From positions 1-37,410 of the forward strand of contig JAVEVF010000006.1 of assembly GCA_034005175.1 (NCBI GenBank): DNA of 37,410 nucleotides, in the 5' to 3' direction. The notes under the pieces are model-generated. The model was not told the origin of the DNA. It did not search any database and saw only the letters and a list, made by a program, of their open reading frames with translations. The DNA comes from JAVEVF01 sp034005175. Lineage in GTDB: Bacteria > Actinomycetota > Coriobacteriia > Anaerosomatales > SLCP01. This document shows positions 25,606 through 33,724 of this stretch, in pieces (position 1 is the first letter of the stretch; the number at the start of each line of letters is the position of its first letter). Both the position numbers and the translations under genes were made by a program.

Positions 25606-25713
25606 TTGCTTGCGGCCCTACCAGGGACCCCGCTTGCCAGAGGTAGCGTCCGTGAGCGCATCGCCTCGCTCGGCTGCACGCCTGGCGCTTGATGGATTAT
25701 GCGGCTAGCCTGC

Positions 25714-25734
25714 CCCACCTTCCACCAAGGTGGG
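25714..25734 (+). terminator. Perfect hairpin between yedF-like gene and selA
   Basis: An 8-bp perfect stem CCCACCTT / AAGGTGGG with a 5-base loop lies 109 bases after yedF and 43 before selA. No T-tract follows (next bases TATCAT), so it may be a weak terminator, an attenuator or a protein site rather than a classical terminator. Confidence 0.4.
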
Positions 25735-25763
25735 TATCATGAGCGTTGCTCGGCATGAACAGG

Positions 25764-25769
25764 TAGAAT
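25764..25769 (+). promoter_or_regulatory. Candidate -10 box for a leaderless selA transcript
   Basis: TAGAAT (5 of 6 to TATAAT) ends 7 bases before the selA ATG, which has no convincing Shine-Dalgarno sequence. The spacing would place the transcription start at or next to the A of ATG, the pattern of leaderless actinobacterial genes. No good -35 box is visible. Confidence 0.35.
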
Positions 25770-25776
25770 CACCCTC

Positions 25777-27177
25777 ATGGACATTCAAGAACGCCTGAGA
25801 GAGCTCCCCAAGGTCGATGACCTGCTTAATCACGCCGATGTGCGTGCGCTCCTGGACGCGCATCCGCGCGCGCTGGTGCTCGATGCGCTGCGCGAGTCCA
25901 TCGAGGCCGCACGGTTACGTATACGTGGCAGCGCTGATGCGGTCTACGCCGAGGGTGACCTGCTTGCAGAGGTGCAGGCCCGAGTAGGGTTGATGGCGCG
26001 ACGTTCACTGCGCCCTGTCATCAACGCCACCGGCATCGTCGTGCACACCAACCTCGGCCGCTCCATCCTCTCTGAAGCTGCGACCGCTGCGGTAGCGGAG
26101 ATAGCGTCGTCGTACTCCACGCTCGAATACGATACCTCAAGCGGCGAGCGCGGCAGTCGCCACGTGCACTGCGAGGAGCTGCTCTGCCGCCTCACGGGTG
26201 CCGAGGCAGCCATGGCCGTCAACAACAACGCAGCAGCCGTCATGATCGCGCTCGCCGCACTCGCCCGCGGCAAGGAAGCCATCGTGAGCCGAGGCCAGCT
26301 GATCGAGATCGGCGGCTCGTTCCGCGTTCCGGACATCATGCGCGAGTCCGGTGCCACAATGGTCGAGGTAGGCACGACCAACAAGACGCATCCGCGCGAC
26401 TACGAGCAGGCGATCACCGCGCAGACCGGTGTGCTTCTCAAGGTGCACTCAAGCAACTTCCGTGTCGTCGGCTTCACTGAAGAGGTGGCGCTCGGCGATC
26501 TTGTCGCCCTCGGCAAGGCACATGGCGTGCCTGTCTACGAAGACCAAGGGTCGGGTGTGCTCATCGACCTGCGCCCGTTTGGGCTTCCTTACGAGCCCAC
26601 CGTAGGCGAGTCCATCGCTGCAGGTGCCGATCTCGTGTCATGCTCGGGCGATAAGCTGCTCGGGGGGCCGCAGGCAGGCATCCTCGTGGGCCGCGCTGAC
26701 ATCATCGGCCTTCTGAAGAGACATCCCATGGCGCGAGCGCTGCGTCTCGACAAGATGACCCTTGCCGCGCTCGAGGTCACCCTTCGCGCATATCTCGACC
26801 GAGACAAAGCGCTTGCCGAGATCCCAACACTGCGGATGATCACTGCTTCTGCGGAGGAGATGGCGACACGTGCCGGGGCGCTCGCTCGCCGCCTTGCAGA
26901 CGCGTGCGGAAGGTCAGCTGTGGTCGACACCGCACCCGACGTCTCCCGCGCAGGCGGAGGCGCTCTTCCGATGGCAGACATCCCCACGACGGTCGTACGG
27001 GTGGCGCCTGCGCATCTGGGCCCTGTCGAGACTGAGCAACGGCTGCGCTTGGGACAACCTTCAATTATAGCGCGGATCAAGGATGACCGTTTGCTGTTCG
27101 ACCCGCGCACCTTGCTCGCGCGCGATGAGTCCGTGGTGGCCGCACGCATCGCAGCGGTGTTTTCCGGAGCGGAGTGA
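25777..27177 (+). CDS. selA: L-seryl-tRNA(Sec) selenium transferase
   Basis: 466 residues, normal length. A PLP enzyme that converts Ser-tRNA(Sec) to Sec-tRNA(Sec) using selenophosphate. It has an N-terminal helical tRNA-binding region, the motif RPVINATGIVVHTNLGR, a glycine/asparagine-rich cofactor pocket (AAMAVNNNAAAV), EDQGSG, and the PLP lysine K293 in SCSGDKLLGGPQAG. The C-terminal part holds a typical LRLGQPSIIARI motif. Translation seems to start at ATG 25777, possibly leaderless. The stop overlaps the selB GTG start by 4 bases (GTGA), so SelA and SelB are translationally coupled. Confidence 0.97.
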   Translation: MDIQERLRELPKVDDLLNHADVRALLDAHPRALVLDALRESIEAARLRIRGSADAVYAEGDLLAEVQARVGLMARRSLRPVINATGIVVHTNLGRSILSEAATAAVAEIASSYSTLEYDTSSGERGSRHVHCEELLCRLTGAEAAMAVNNNAAAVMIALAALARGKEAIVSRGQLIEIGGSFRVPDIMRESGATMVEVGTTNKTHPRDYEQAITAQTGVLLKVHSSNFRVVGFTEEVALGDLVALGKAHGVPVYEDQGSGVLIDLRPFGLPYEPTVGESIAAGADLVSCSGDKLLGGPQAGILVGRADIIGLLKRHPMARALRLDKMTLAALEVTLRAYLDRDKALAEIPTLRMITASAEEMATRAGALARRLADACGRSAVVDTAPDVSRAGGGALPMADIPTTVVRVAPAHLGPVETEQRLRLGQPSIIARIKDDRLLFDPRTLLARDESVVAARIAAVFSGAE

Positions 27178-29087
27178 GCGCGGTGGGCTCGCTCATTCTC
27201 GGCACCGCAGGGCACATCGACCACGGCAAGTCCACGCTCATCAAGGCGCTCACCGGCACGGATCCTGACCGTCTCGGTGAGGAGAAAGCGCGCGGTATCA
27301 CCATCGAGCTTGGATTCGCGCAGCTCACGCTGCCGAGCGGACGCACGATGGGAGTCGTGGACGTGCCGGGTCACGAGCGCTTCGTGCGGCATATGGTCGC
27401 GGGTGCCACCGGTATCGACGTCGTGTTGCTGGTGGTTGCAGCCGATGACGGCGTCATGCCCCAGACGCGCGAGCACCTTGCCATCATCGACCTGTTGGGG
27501 ATAGAGCGCGGTGTCGTAGCGCTCACTAAGAGCGATCTCGCCGATCCCGAATGGATAGCGCTCGTCGCCGAGGAAGTGCGAGCACTTGTCGACACCACGT
27601 CAATCGCGGGTGCCCCCATCGTGCCGGTCTCGGCAACTACCGGTGCGGGCATCCCTGAGCTGCTCGAAGCGCTTGACAGCGTGGCTGGCGAGGCGCAGTC
27701 GCGCCAGGCGTCGCTGGGGTTCCGGCTGCCGGTTGACCGCGTCTTCACCATCGCGGGAGCCGGTACCGTGGTGACCGGGACGCTGTGGTCGGGGAAGGTC
27801 GCGCGTGACGACGTCATTGAGATCATGCCGAGCGGCGCTCAAGGCCGGGTGCGAGGCGTTCAAGTGCACTCGGCAGGGGTGGAGAAGGCCACCGCCGGCC
27901 AGCGTGTGGCACTCAACATCGCAGGCATCGACCGCGACGACATCTCACGCGGGGACATCATCGCTGAGCGCGGGGCGCTTTCAGTCACCGACCGTTTCGA
28001 CGCGCGCTTCACCTATCTCGGCACGCCAGGAGATGACCGAGTGTTTGAGAGTGACACGCGCGTGCATGTGCATCACGGCACGCGCGAGGTGCTCGGGCGG
28101 GTGCTGTTGATGGATGCTCCTGCGCTCGCGCCTGGCGAGTCAGCGCTTGCCCAGGTACGCCTTGAAGAGCCGCTCGTACCGCGCTATGAAGATCGCTTCA
28201 TCGTGCGCTCGTACTCTCCGGTCTACACCATCGGCGGCGGTGTGGTGCTCGACGCTTTGCCGCCTCGGCGCACCACGTTGCGCCCGCACGAGCGCGAGCT
28301 CCTCGATGCGCTCATCGCGCATGATCTTTCCGCTGCAAGCCTCGGCTTGCTTGCGTCACGCGGGTTGCCGATGACCTCTGCCGAGGTCGCAGGTGCGCTC
28401 GGGGTCCCACGCTCCCAGGTCGCCGACGAGCTCAACCGTGCCGACCTCGCCCGCGTCAAAGTGGGTGGCGAGACAGCCTTCATCATCTCCGGCGCGCTGG
28501 AGGCGCTGCTCGTGATGATCGAACGCGAACTCCTCGCGTTTCATGATGCGCAGCCCAACGCCACCGGCATCGCGACCGCTGCGCTACGCGATCGTGTGGA
28601 CCGCCGACTCACCCCGCGGGCCTTCGACGCGCTTCTAGCCTTGGCCGTCGAGCGCGCTCTTGCCGTCACCGAGAAGGGCCAGGTGCGCCATCCTAAGGCC
28701 GCCGTCTCGGCCCTTGCTGCCGAGGAGCAGGCTGTTGCTGCGCTCTCGGCGCTTGTCGTACGTGACGGCCTGGCACCCAAGACCGTGAACGAGTGGGCCG
28801 CTGAGGCTGGTGCTGACCCTGGGGTGGCACGCAAGGTCCTGTCGCGCATGGCCTCGGACGGTGATGTCGTGCGCATCGGTAGCGACCTGCACTTTGATGC
28901 GGGGGCTGTCGCTGACGCACGCGGCAAGCTCGTCACTCACCTTACCGAGCACGAAAACGCGACCGCTGCTCAGCTGCGAGACGTTCTCGGCGTGAGTCGC
29001 AAGTTCGCGATCCCGCTGCTGGAGTATTTCGATTCCGCCGGTCTGACCAAGCGGGAAGGCGACGTGCGGGTGCTGCGCACGTCGTGA
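27174..29087 (+). CDS. selB: Selenocysteine-specific elongation factor
   Basis: 637 residues. SelB is a GTPase that brings Sec-tRNA(Sec) to the ribosome at UGA codons followed by a SECIS. The EF-Tu-like N-terminal domain has G1 AGHIDHGKST (about 12-21), G3 DVPGHERF and G4 TKSD. Beta-barrel domains II/III follow (to about 370), then a C-terminal block of winged helices (about 380-637; end LLEYFDSAGLTKREGDVRVL) that binds the SECIS RNA. GTG 27174 overlaps the selA stop; GTG 27183 is a possible alternative start. selC lies 83 bases downstream under its own promoter. Confidence 0.97.
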   Translation: MSAVGSLILGTAGHIDHGKSTLIKALTGTDPDRLGEEKARGITIELGFAQLTLPSGRTMGVVDVPGHERFVRHMVAGATGIDVVLLVVAADDGVMPQTREHLAIIDLLGIERGVVALTKSDLADPEWIALVAEEVRALVDTTSIAGAPIVPVSATTGAGIPELLEALDSVAGEAQSRQASLGFRLPVDRVFTIAGAGTVVTGTLWSGKVARDDVIEIMPSGAQGRVRGVQVHSAGVEKATAGQRVALNIAGIDRDDISRGDIIAERGALSVTDRFDARFTYLGTPGDDRVFESDTRVHVHHGTREVLGRVLLMDAPALAPGESALAQVRLEEPLVPRYEDRFIVRSYSPVYTIGGGVVLDALPPRRTTLRPHERELLDALIAHDLSAASLGLLASRGLPMTSAEVAGALGVPRSQVADELNRADLARVKVGGETAFIISGALEALLVMIERELLAFHDAQPNATGIATAALRDRVDRRLTPRAFDALLALAVERALAVTEKGQVRHPKAAVSALAAEEQAVAALSALVVRDGLAPKTVNEWAAEAGADPGVARKVLSRMASDGDVVRIGSDLHFDAGAVADARGKLVTHLTEHENATAAQLRDVLGVSRKFAIPLLEYFDSAGLTKREGDVRVLRTS

Positions 29088-29134
29088 GCTGGGCACACAC
29101 GGGGCTCCTTCTTGGCTGTGCCGAGCGTGTGGCA

Positions 29135-29163
29135 TTGACAGCACACGCCCTCACCAGGACAAT
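29135..29163 (+). promoter_or_regulatory. Promoter of the selenocysteine tRNA gene
   Basis: A perfect -35 box TTGACA (29135-29140), a 17-base spacer and -10 box GACAAT (29158-29163, 4 of 6) would start transcription about 7 bases later, at the first base of the mature tRNA (29171). This is the strongest sigma-70-type promoter in the window. Confidence 0.6.
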
Positions 29164-29170
29164 CCTGCGC

Positions 29171-29267
29171 GGAGGCGGATGGGTCCTGGTGGGCCCCGCG
29201 GTCTTCAAAACCGTAGTGGGGCGTGAAGAGCGTCCCGGGTGTGTTCGATTCGCACGCGCCTCCGCCA
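29171..29267 (+). tRNA. selC: Selenocysteine tRNA (anticodon UCA)
   Basis: 97 bases including encoded GCCA end. Class features: 6-bp D-stem (GGGTCC/GGGCCC) with a 4-base loop, anticodon loop CTTCAAA with TCA at 29205-29207, long variable arm (GGGGCG/CGTCCC), 5-bp T-stem with TTCGATT loop, G73 discriminator. The 5' strand GGAGGCGG pairs with GCGCCTCC over 7 bp; the eighth pair, expected in bacterial selC, is a G-G mismatch. It reads UGA for Sec incorporation, at least in selD here. Promoter and hairpin flank it. Confidence 0.96.
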
Positions 29268-29280
29268 TAGCGCTCTAGCA

Positions 29281-29308
29281 GCGGGGACCTGCTCAGGCGG
29301 GTTCCCGC
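29281..29308 (+). terminator. Hairpin after selC, candidate terminator
   Basis: A 9-bp stem GCGGGGACC / GGTTCCCGC (one G-T) with a 10-base loop lies 13 bases after the tRNA. An alternative smaller stem GGCGG-GTTC-CCGCC overlaps it. No T-tract follows, as is usual here. Confidence 0.45.
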
Positions 29309-29412
29309 CGTTCGCCTTGGCATCGAGTCAAGAGAGTCCCTCAGGCCATCTCTTGCCATGCGTCCAAGACCTCTGCGCTGCGTCGATATTGGCTCTGTGG
29401 GACAATGCGGCC

Positions 29413-29967
29413 ATGGTGAAGACGCCATCTCATCCCGTGATTACCGTGCTGCGATACCTGTGGGCCCTGCCATACACCCTCGTGGGTCTGGGGTTTGCGC
29501 CGCTTGTGGCGGCAACAGGGGGTCGGGTGCAGGTCACGCGTGGTGTGGTTGAGATGTATGGCCGTGTCCCTGCGTTCTGGCTGCGCCACGTGGTGCTCGT
29601 GGAAGGCGCGCTCGCCATCACTATCGGACATGTCGTGCTTGCACGCGATCGAGATGCGCTGCTTCAGACACGCACGCACGAGCGGGTGCATGTGCGCCAG
29701 TACGAGCGCTGGGGTATCGCGTTCGGTCCCGCGTATCTGCTCGCGAGCGTGTGGGCTATGCTTCGCAAACAGAGCGCGTATCTCGGCAACTGGTTCGAGC
29801 GCGATGCGCGTGCACAGGCACACGTGGCAGACGCTCTCACGAAGCGTGCGGCCAAGGGCCGCACAGCGCGCACGGTGACGAGTCTGCCACCAGTGCCGAG
29901 CCGCGCCCCCGCATGGCGGATGCGCGGAAAGGCCGGGCGACGTCTGCGGGTCAGTCCTCCCCGGTAA
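29413..29967 (+). CDS. Membrane protein with HExxH motif, unknown function
   Basis: 184 residues. Two N-terminal hydrophobic stretches (LRYLWALPYTLVGLGFAPLV and FWLRHVVLVEGALAITIGHVV) are followed by the motif HERVHVRQYERWG (HExxH at 89-93), a further hydrophobic segment (AFGPAYLLASVWAML) and a basic Arg/Ala/Pro-rich tail. HExxH is the zinc ligand set of gluzincin-type metallopeptidases, but a third ligand cannot be assigned with confidence, so protease activity is only a possibility. Similar short proteins occur in other bacteria without known function. ATG 29413 was chosen; the upstream frame to 29239 runs into selC. Confidence 0.7.
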   Translation: MVKTPSHPVITVLRYLWALPYTLVGLGFAPLVAATGGRVQVTRGVVEMYGRVPAFWLRHVVLVEGALAITIGHVVLARDRDALLQTRTHERVHVRQYERWGIAFGPAYLLASVWAMLRKQSAYLGNWFERDARAQAHVADALTKRAAKGRTARTVTSLPPVPSRAPAWRMRGKAGRRLRVSPPR

Positions 29968-30496
29968 GGGTGACTCCACGCAGCTCAACGGCTTCATCGC
30001 GCGGCAGGATAGTGAGCACGAAGGGCCCGCGCACGACGCTGTTCGCTTCTATCGCCGAAGCCATGCCGGTGGTGGCGTTGAGCCGTGCCCAGTAGCCGGT
30101 TTCGCCCACCACCTCACCGCGGTACGTGCCGGACTCGATGTCGGTGCCCACAAGATACGTGCCGTCTGAGAAGACCTTGCCGCTGTCTTGTGGTGTTGCC
30201 GAGGGAGTGGATGTGGGGGCAGGCTGATCGCCCTGTTGCGTCTCCAGGTAGAGGATCCACGTGCGCTCCTGCAGCTTCTCGTGCGCCTCGGCGAGCTTGC
30301 TGATCTCCTCGCGCGTGCGCGCAGCTTCATCACGTGCATCTCGGATATGAGACAGGCCGAGGAGGTAGCCGGCTACGACCCCCAGCAACACGCACGCTAG
30401 AGCTATTCCGACAGCCGGTCTCAAGGTGATCTGGTACGAAGTGAGCGGTGTGCTGTCTGTGGGCCGAGCGGCCTTTGGTGCTGAGCTGTCTGGCAT
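29951..30496 (-). CDS. Membrane-anchored protein with GTY-type secreted domain
   Basis: 181 residues: a short cytoplasmic N-terminus, one transmembrane helix (about 26-48), a coiled-coil-like stretch (RDEAARTREEISKLAEAHEK), a Thr/Ser/Pro linker and an extracellular C-terminal domain with SDGTYLVGTDIESGTYRGE...GYWARLN. That pattern recurs in secreted actinobacterial proteins, where it is often flanked by Cys; here no Cys is present. Function unknown. The reverse-strand start at 30496 has ATGGAG upstream. It is divergent from the 30571 gene, sharing a 74-base spacer. Confidence 0.7.
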   Translation of the reverse strand: MPDSSAPKAARPTDSTPLTSYQITLRPAVGIALACVLLGVVAGYLLGLSHIRDARDEAARTREEISKLAEAHEKLQERTWILYLETQQGDQPAPTSTPSATPQDSGKVFSDGTYLVGTDIESGTYRGEVVGETGYWARLNATTGMASAIEANSVVRGPFVLTILPRDEAVELRGVTLTGED

Positions 30497-30570
30497 TCAT
30501 GTCTCCATCTGGCGCATAGAAACCCTGCACGAACGTATACTAACAGCGACCTTCATAGAAGGGCGGAAAG

Positions 30571-31089
30571 GTGCGACAGCAGACCTCACACAATAATCGG
30601 AACAGGACGCTCCTCATCGTCGGCGGGGTGATAGCGGTTCTGCTGTCCTGTGGTGTCGCACTCTCCAACTACAGTGTGGAGTTGGGGCTTTCTCACGCAT
30701 CTTGCGGGGCGATAAGGGCAGCGGCCATCACCGCCGAGGTCGAATCTGACCTGGAGGCCGAGGAAGGCTTCTTCACCTTCAGCGAGACGCTCAGGACAGC
30801 CCTTGTCGCCACGCGCAAACTCGCCGTCAATAACCCTGCCGATGGCCGAGTGCAAGCCGAGCTCGGCAAGGCGCTCGACTGCTACTCGGCTCTGCGCCAG
30901 TCGTGGCAGACTGAGTTGGAAGGTGCGTGGGACCCCGCCGTGCACGGTGACCCGGCGTACTGGCGCTTGTTTCATCGCGCAGTGGAGTTGGACTCTGCTG
31001 GTCCGCTGGATCCTGCCGAGATGAGAGAGCTGTTGCGAGGTGAGGCGCGCACGCACGTAGAAGAGGCGCTGAGAGTCGTCGAGCGGTGA
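30571..31089 (+). CDS. Hypothetical protein with N-terminal membrane anchor
   Basis: 172 residues. A basic N-terminus precedes one hydrophobic helix (about 12-32), then comes a mainly helical, acidic extracytoplasmic domain with two Cys residues (CGAI at about 46 and LDCYS at about 103). I recognise no family. Start GTG 30571; a GGGCGGAAAG stretch upstream is a mediocre ribosome-binding site, and a TATACT box lies 30 bases before. Divergent from the preceding membrane-anchored gene, which may suggest related roles. Confidence 0.6.
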   Translation: MRQQTSHNNRNRTLLIVGGVIAVLLSCGVALSNYSVELGLSHASCGAIRAAAITAEVESDLEAEEGFFTFSETLRTALVATRKLAVNNPADGRVQAELGKALDCYSALRQSWQTELEGAWDPAVHGDPAYWRLFHRAVELDSAGPLDPAEMRELLRGEARTHVEEALRVVER

Positions 31090-31206
31090 CGTGTGAGGAG
31101 CGCGCGGGTTGGCAAGCGCCGTGATACGCGGCGTCGGTCACGGCCTGACAGGACCAAGAGGGTACACTGGGTACAGCACATGCGATACGAGGGGAGTGAG
31201 AGTGAC

Positions 31207-31716
31207 GTGGAAGCGCTGGATGCCATCATGTCGCGACGCAGCATCCGCCGCTACACAGATGAGGTTGTGACCTCGGAGCAGATGGAAGCGCTCCTGCGCG
31301 CGGCGCAGGCCGCACCGTCTGCGAACAATCAACAGCCGTGGCGGTTCATCGTGCTCACTGGTCGCGAAACGCTTGCGGCCGTTGCTGCCACGAGCCCATA
31401 CGCGAGGATGCTCGCTGACGCGGCGCTTGGCATCGTGGTGTGCGGCGTGACCGAGGGGTTGCGAAGCCCCGCCATGTGGCAGCAGGACTGTGCTGCTGCG
31501 ACTGAGAACATCTTGGTCGCGGCCCGTGCGATGGGACTGGGCGGGGTATGGCTCGGCTACTACCCGAAGATGGAGCGTGTCGCGCCGCTGAAAGAACTGC
31601 TTGGCATTCCTGATGGTGTCGAGCCGCTCGCGGTGGTTTCAATCGGGCATCCTGCCGAGGACAAACCGCCATCGGACCGCTACGATCCCTCATTCGTTCA
31701 CTACGGGCGCTGGTAG
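31207..31716 (+). CDS. Nitroreductase family FMN oxidoreductase
   Basis: About 169 residues. The FMN-binding start AIMSRRSIRRYTDE, the APSANNQQPWRF loop, and the late GLGGVWLGYYP and VSIGHP segments are typical of the NfsB/FRase I-like nitroreductase family, dimeric NAD(P)H-dependent flavin reductases with broad substrates. GTG 31207 places the conserved region at the N-terminus and has GGGGAG 10 bases upstream; ATG 31180 is an alternative. The physiological substrate is unknown. The ABC pair follows 6 bases later. Confidence 0.88.
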   Translation: MEALDAIMSRRSIRRYTDEVVTSEQMEALLRAAQAAPSANNQQPWRFIVLTGRETLAAVAATSPYARMLADAALGIVVCGVTEGLRSPAMWQQDCAAATENILVAARAMGLGGVWLGYYPKMERVAPLKELLGIPDGVEPLAVVSIGHPAEDKPPSDRYDPSFVHYGRW

Positions 31717-31722
31717 GGCGAG

Positions 31723-32388
31723 GTGTTGCTGTCGGCGGAGGAGCTCACCTATACGGCCCATCCCGACACAGGGCCGCTGATTGTGCTGGATGCTATCTCC
31801 CTTGACCTTGCGGCAGGCGAGATAGTCGATGTGAGAGGGGCGTCAGGCGCGGGCAAGACCACGCTGTTGCGCGCCCTTGCCTGGCTCTTGCCGCACGCCT
31901 CCGGGATGCTGTCACTGTCAGGCCGTCTCGCTACCGAGATGGAGCCGACGCAATGGCGCCGGCATGTCACGCTCCTGCCACAGGTCACCTCGCTATTTGC
32001 CGGTTCGGTACGCGACAACCTGCTCATCCCGTGGAACCTCAAAGTGCGCGCGCACGATAGCGTGCCGTCCGACTCAGCGCTCGCGCGCTCGATGGCCGAG
32101 GTGGGCCTTGCTGAGGTGGCGCTAGATCGCGATGCTTCGCAGCTTTCCGTAGGACAGGCCGCGCGCGTCGCGCTTCTGCGGGTGGTGTTGACCGGCCCTG
32201 AGGTGCTACTGCTCGACGAACCTGACGCCAATCTCGACGATGATAGCGCCGCGCAGGTGGCGGCGCTGATCGAGAGGTTCGCATCTGCAGGCGGTGCTGT
32301 GCTGCGTGTGCGCCACCAACGAGATGACGACAGCGCGACACGCACTCTTCAGCTGCAAGACGGTCGCCTGACCGAGGTGGGACCGTGA
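31723..32388 (+). CDS. fetA: ABC transporter ATP-binding protein, FetA/YbbL type
   Basis: 221 residues. Walker A GASGAGKTT (39-47), Q-loop in LLPQVT, signature LSVGQAAR in place of LSGGQ, Walker B LLLDEPDANLDDD, and a His at the H-loop position (RVRHQ). It is paired with a UPF0014 permease, the partnership called FetAB (YbbLM), linked in E. coli to iron export and oxidative stress. The symbol rests on that pairing. Start GTG 31723; the stop overlaps the permease start (GTGA). Confidence 0.85.
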   Translation: MLLSAEELTYTAHPDTGPLIVLDAISLDLAAGEIVDVRGASGAGKTTLLRALAWLLPHASGMLSLSGRLATEMEPTQWRRHVTLLPQVTSLFAGSVRDNLLIPWNLKVRAHDSVPSDSALARSMAEVGLAEVALDRDASQLSVGQAARVALLRVVLTGPEVLLLDEPDANLDDDSAAQVAALIERFASAGGAVLRVRHQRDDDSATRTLQLQDGRLTEVGP

Positions 32389-33197
32389 ACGAGCTTGCCG
32401 GTGGCGTCATCGCCATAGGTTGGCCGCAGCTGTTGCTCGCCACCGGCTTCATCGTGGTCGTCGGCATTCTCTCGTTGCGGCTCTCACTTGGTCTGGAAAA
32501 GGACCTCGCCATCGCTACCGTGCGCACCTATCTGCAGCTGATAGCGCTGGGTCTGGTGCTGCGTTGGGTGTTTGAAGTCGACAGCGTCTGGCTTGTGCTC
32601 GCAATCCTGGTGGTGATGATGGCGGCTGCGGCACAGTCCATCGTCAAGCGCGTGCCCAACGCGCCGCCAGGGATCCTCGGGAGCTCCATGTTGACGATGC
32701 TGCTGACGGGCTTTGTGGTGACGTTTTCCGTGACGGGCCTCGTCGTGCAGGTGCAGCCCTGGTACAAGGCACAGTACATCATCCCCATTGCGGGGATGGT
32801 CCTCGGCAACTCGATGAACGGCGTCGCGCTTGCCCTTGAGCGCACGTTCGCCGATCTCGATGCGCGTGCAGGGGAGGTGCTCGCCTTGACGGCGCTTGGG
32901 GCGACACCATGGGAGGCCGCGAGCAGTTCGGCGCGCGTGGCGATTCGAGCCGGCCTCATCCCGACCATCAATGCGATGGCTGTGGCAGGAATCGTCTTCA
33001 TCCCCGGCATGATGACCGGGCAGGTCCTTGCTGGCGCTGATCCGCTCGAGGCAGCACAGTATCAGGTGGTGGTCATGCTCATGGTTGCTGCGGCCACTGC
33101 GCTCGGCTCAGTCCTCGCTGTGCTCCTGTCCTTCCACCGGCGGTTCACCACTGACGGTACGTACCTTGAGAAGGGGTATCGTACCGACCCCTCGTGA
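32385..33197 (+). CDS. fetB: FetB/YbbM (UPF0014) family permease
   Basis: 270 residues with about seven transmembrane helices. Family motifs are LEKDLAIATVRTYLQL near residue 36, IIPIAGMVLGNSMNGVALAL and GIVFIPGMMTGQVLAG. It forms the membrane part of the ABC exporter with the upstream ATPase; in E. coli FetAB lowers cellular iron under peroxide stress (family knowledge). Substrate here is inferred. Starts with GTG overlapping the fetA stop. Confidence 0.92.
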   Translation: MNELAGGVIAIGWPQLLLATGFIVVVGILSLRLSLGLEKDLAIATVRTYLQLIALGLVLRWVFEVDSVWLVLAILVVMMAAAAQSIVKRVPNAPPGILGSSMLTMLLTGFVVTFSVTGLVVQVQPWYKAQYIIPIAGMVLGNSMNGVALALERTFADLDARAGEVLALTALGATPWEAASSSARVAIRAGLIPTINAMAVAGIVFIPGMMTGQVLAGADPLEAAQYQVVVMLMVAAATALGSVLAVLLSFHRRFTTDGTYLEKGYRTDPS

Positions 33198-33238
33198 GGC
33201 TGCGGCGGATCTTGCGGCTGTGGTGCTAGGGGCGAGCT

Positions 33239-33679
33239 CTAACCCGCTGGCGCCACGGGTGGCGCAGGTGGCGCTGGTGGCGCGTATCCGGAGAGGTTGC
33301 CAGGCTGGTACCGCGCATCACCGAATCCGAGGATGACGTAGAAGATGTAGGGCAGGAACATCAGTCCGAGCGCGAAGCCCACACCCTTGCCGAACACCCG
33401 CGCAGTATCGACCGTTACGATGATGCTGATGACCACGTTCACGATAGGCACCAGGTACAGCAGCAACCACCAGGCCGGCCGCTGCACGATCTGCAACATG
33501 GTATAGATGTTGAGGATGGGGATGAGCGAGAACCAGCCCGGCTGGCCGGCCTTGGTGAAGATCTTCCACCAGGCGGCGACTATGATGACTAGGACAACGA
33601 AGTACATGAACAGGAAGGCACCTGAGGCCAATGAGCTCAGCCACTCGGGCGCGTACTCAGATCCGTTTCCGCTATACAT
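33239..33679 (-). CDS. DUF5684-like small membrane protein
   Basis: 146 residues. A short N-terminus, a transmembrane helix (about 21-41), then the motif WWKIFTKAGQPGWFSLIPILNIY, two further helices, and a Pro/Ala-rich tail (repeated APP) encoded by a local GGTGGCGC-type repeat. The WKIF.KAGQPGW pattern is typical of DUF5684 membrane proteins of unknown function. The frame extends to 33715, but ATG at 33679 has AGGGAG 7 bases upstream on the minus strand. It is convergent with fetB. Confidence 0.85.
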   Translation of the reverse strand: MYSGNGSEYAPEWLSSLASGAFLFMYFVVLVIIVAAWWKIFTKAGQPGWFSLIPILNIYTMLQIVQRPAWWLLLYLVPIVNVVISIIVTVDTARVFGKGVGFALGLMFLPYIFYVILGFGDARYQPGNLSGYAPPAPPAPPVAPAG

Positions 33680-33724
33680 CGATGTCTCCCTTGGGCGGGT
33701 ACAGGCCACAACCATGACTGATTC

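Noticed and set aside
25606..25713. Extra small gene or TusA remnant between yedF and selA
   Set aside because: Short frames show no conserved motif and no ribosome-binding site.
29084..29278. Short ORF after selB
   Set aside because: It covers the selC tRNA, which explains the sequence.
31116..31134. Small GC hairpin after the 30571 gene as a terminator
   Set aside because: Only 5-6 bp with no T-tract; such stems are common by chance in this GC-rich sequence.
33245..33285. Short tandem GGTGGCGC-like repeat as a mobile or regulatory repeat
   Set aside because: It encodes the Pro/Ala-rich tail of the DUF5684-like protein.
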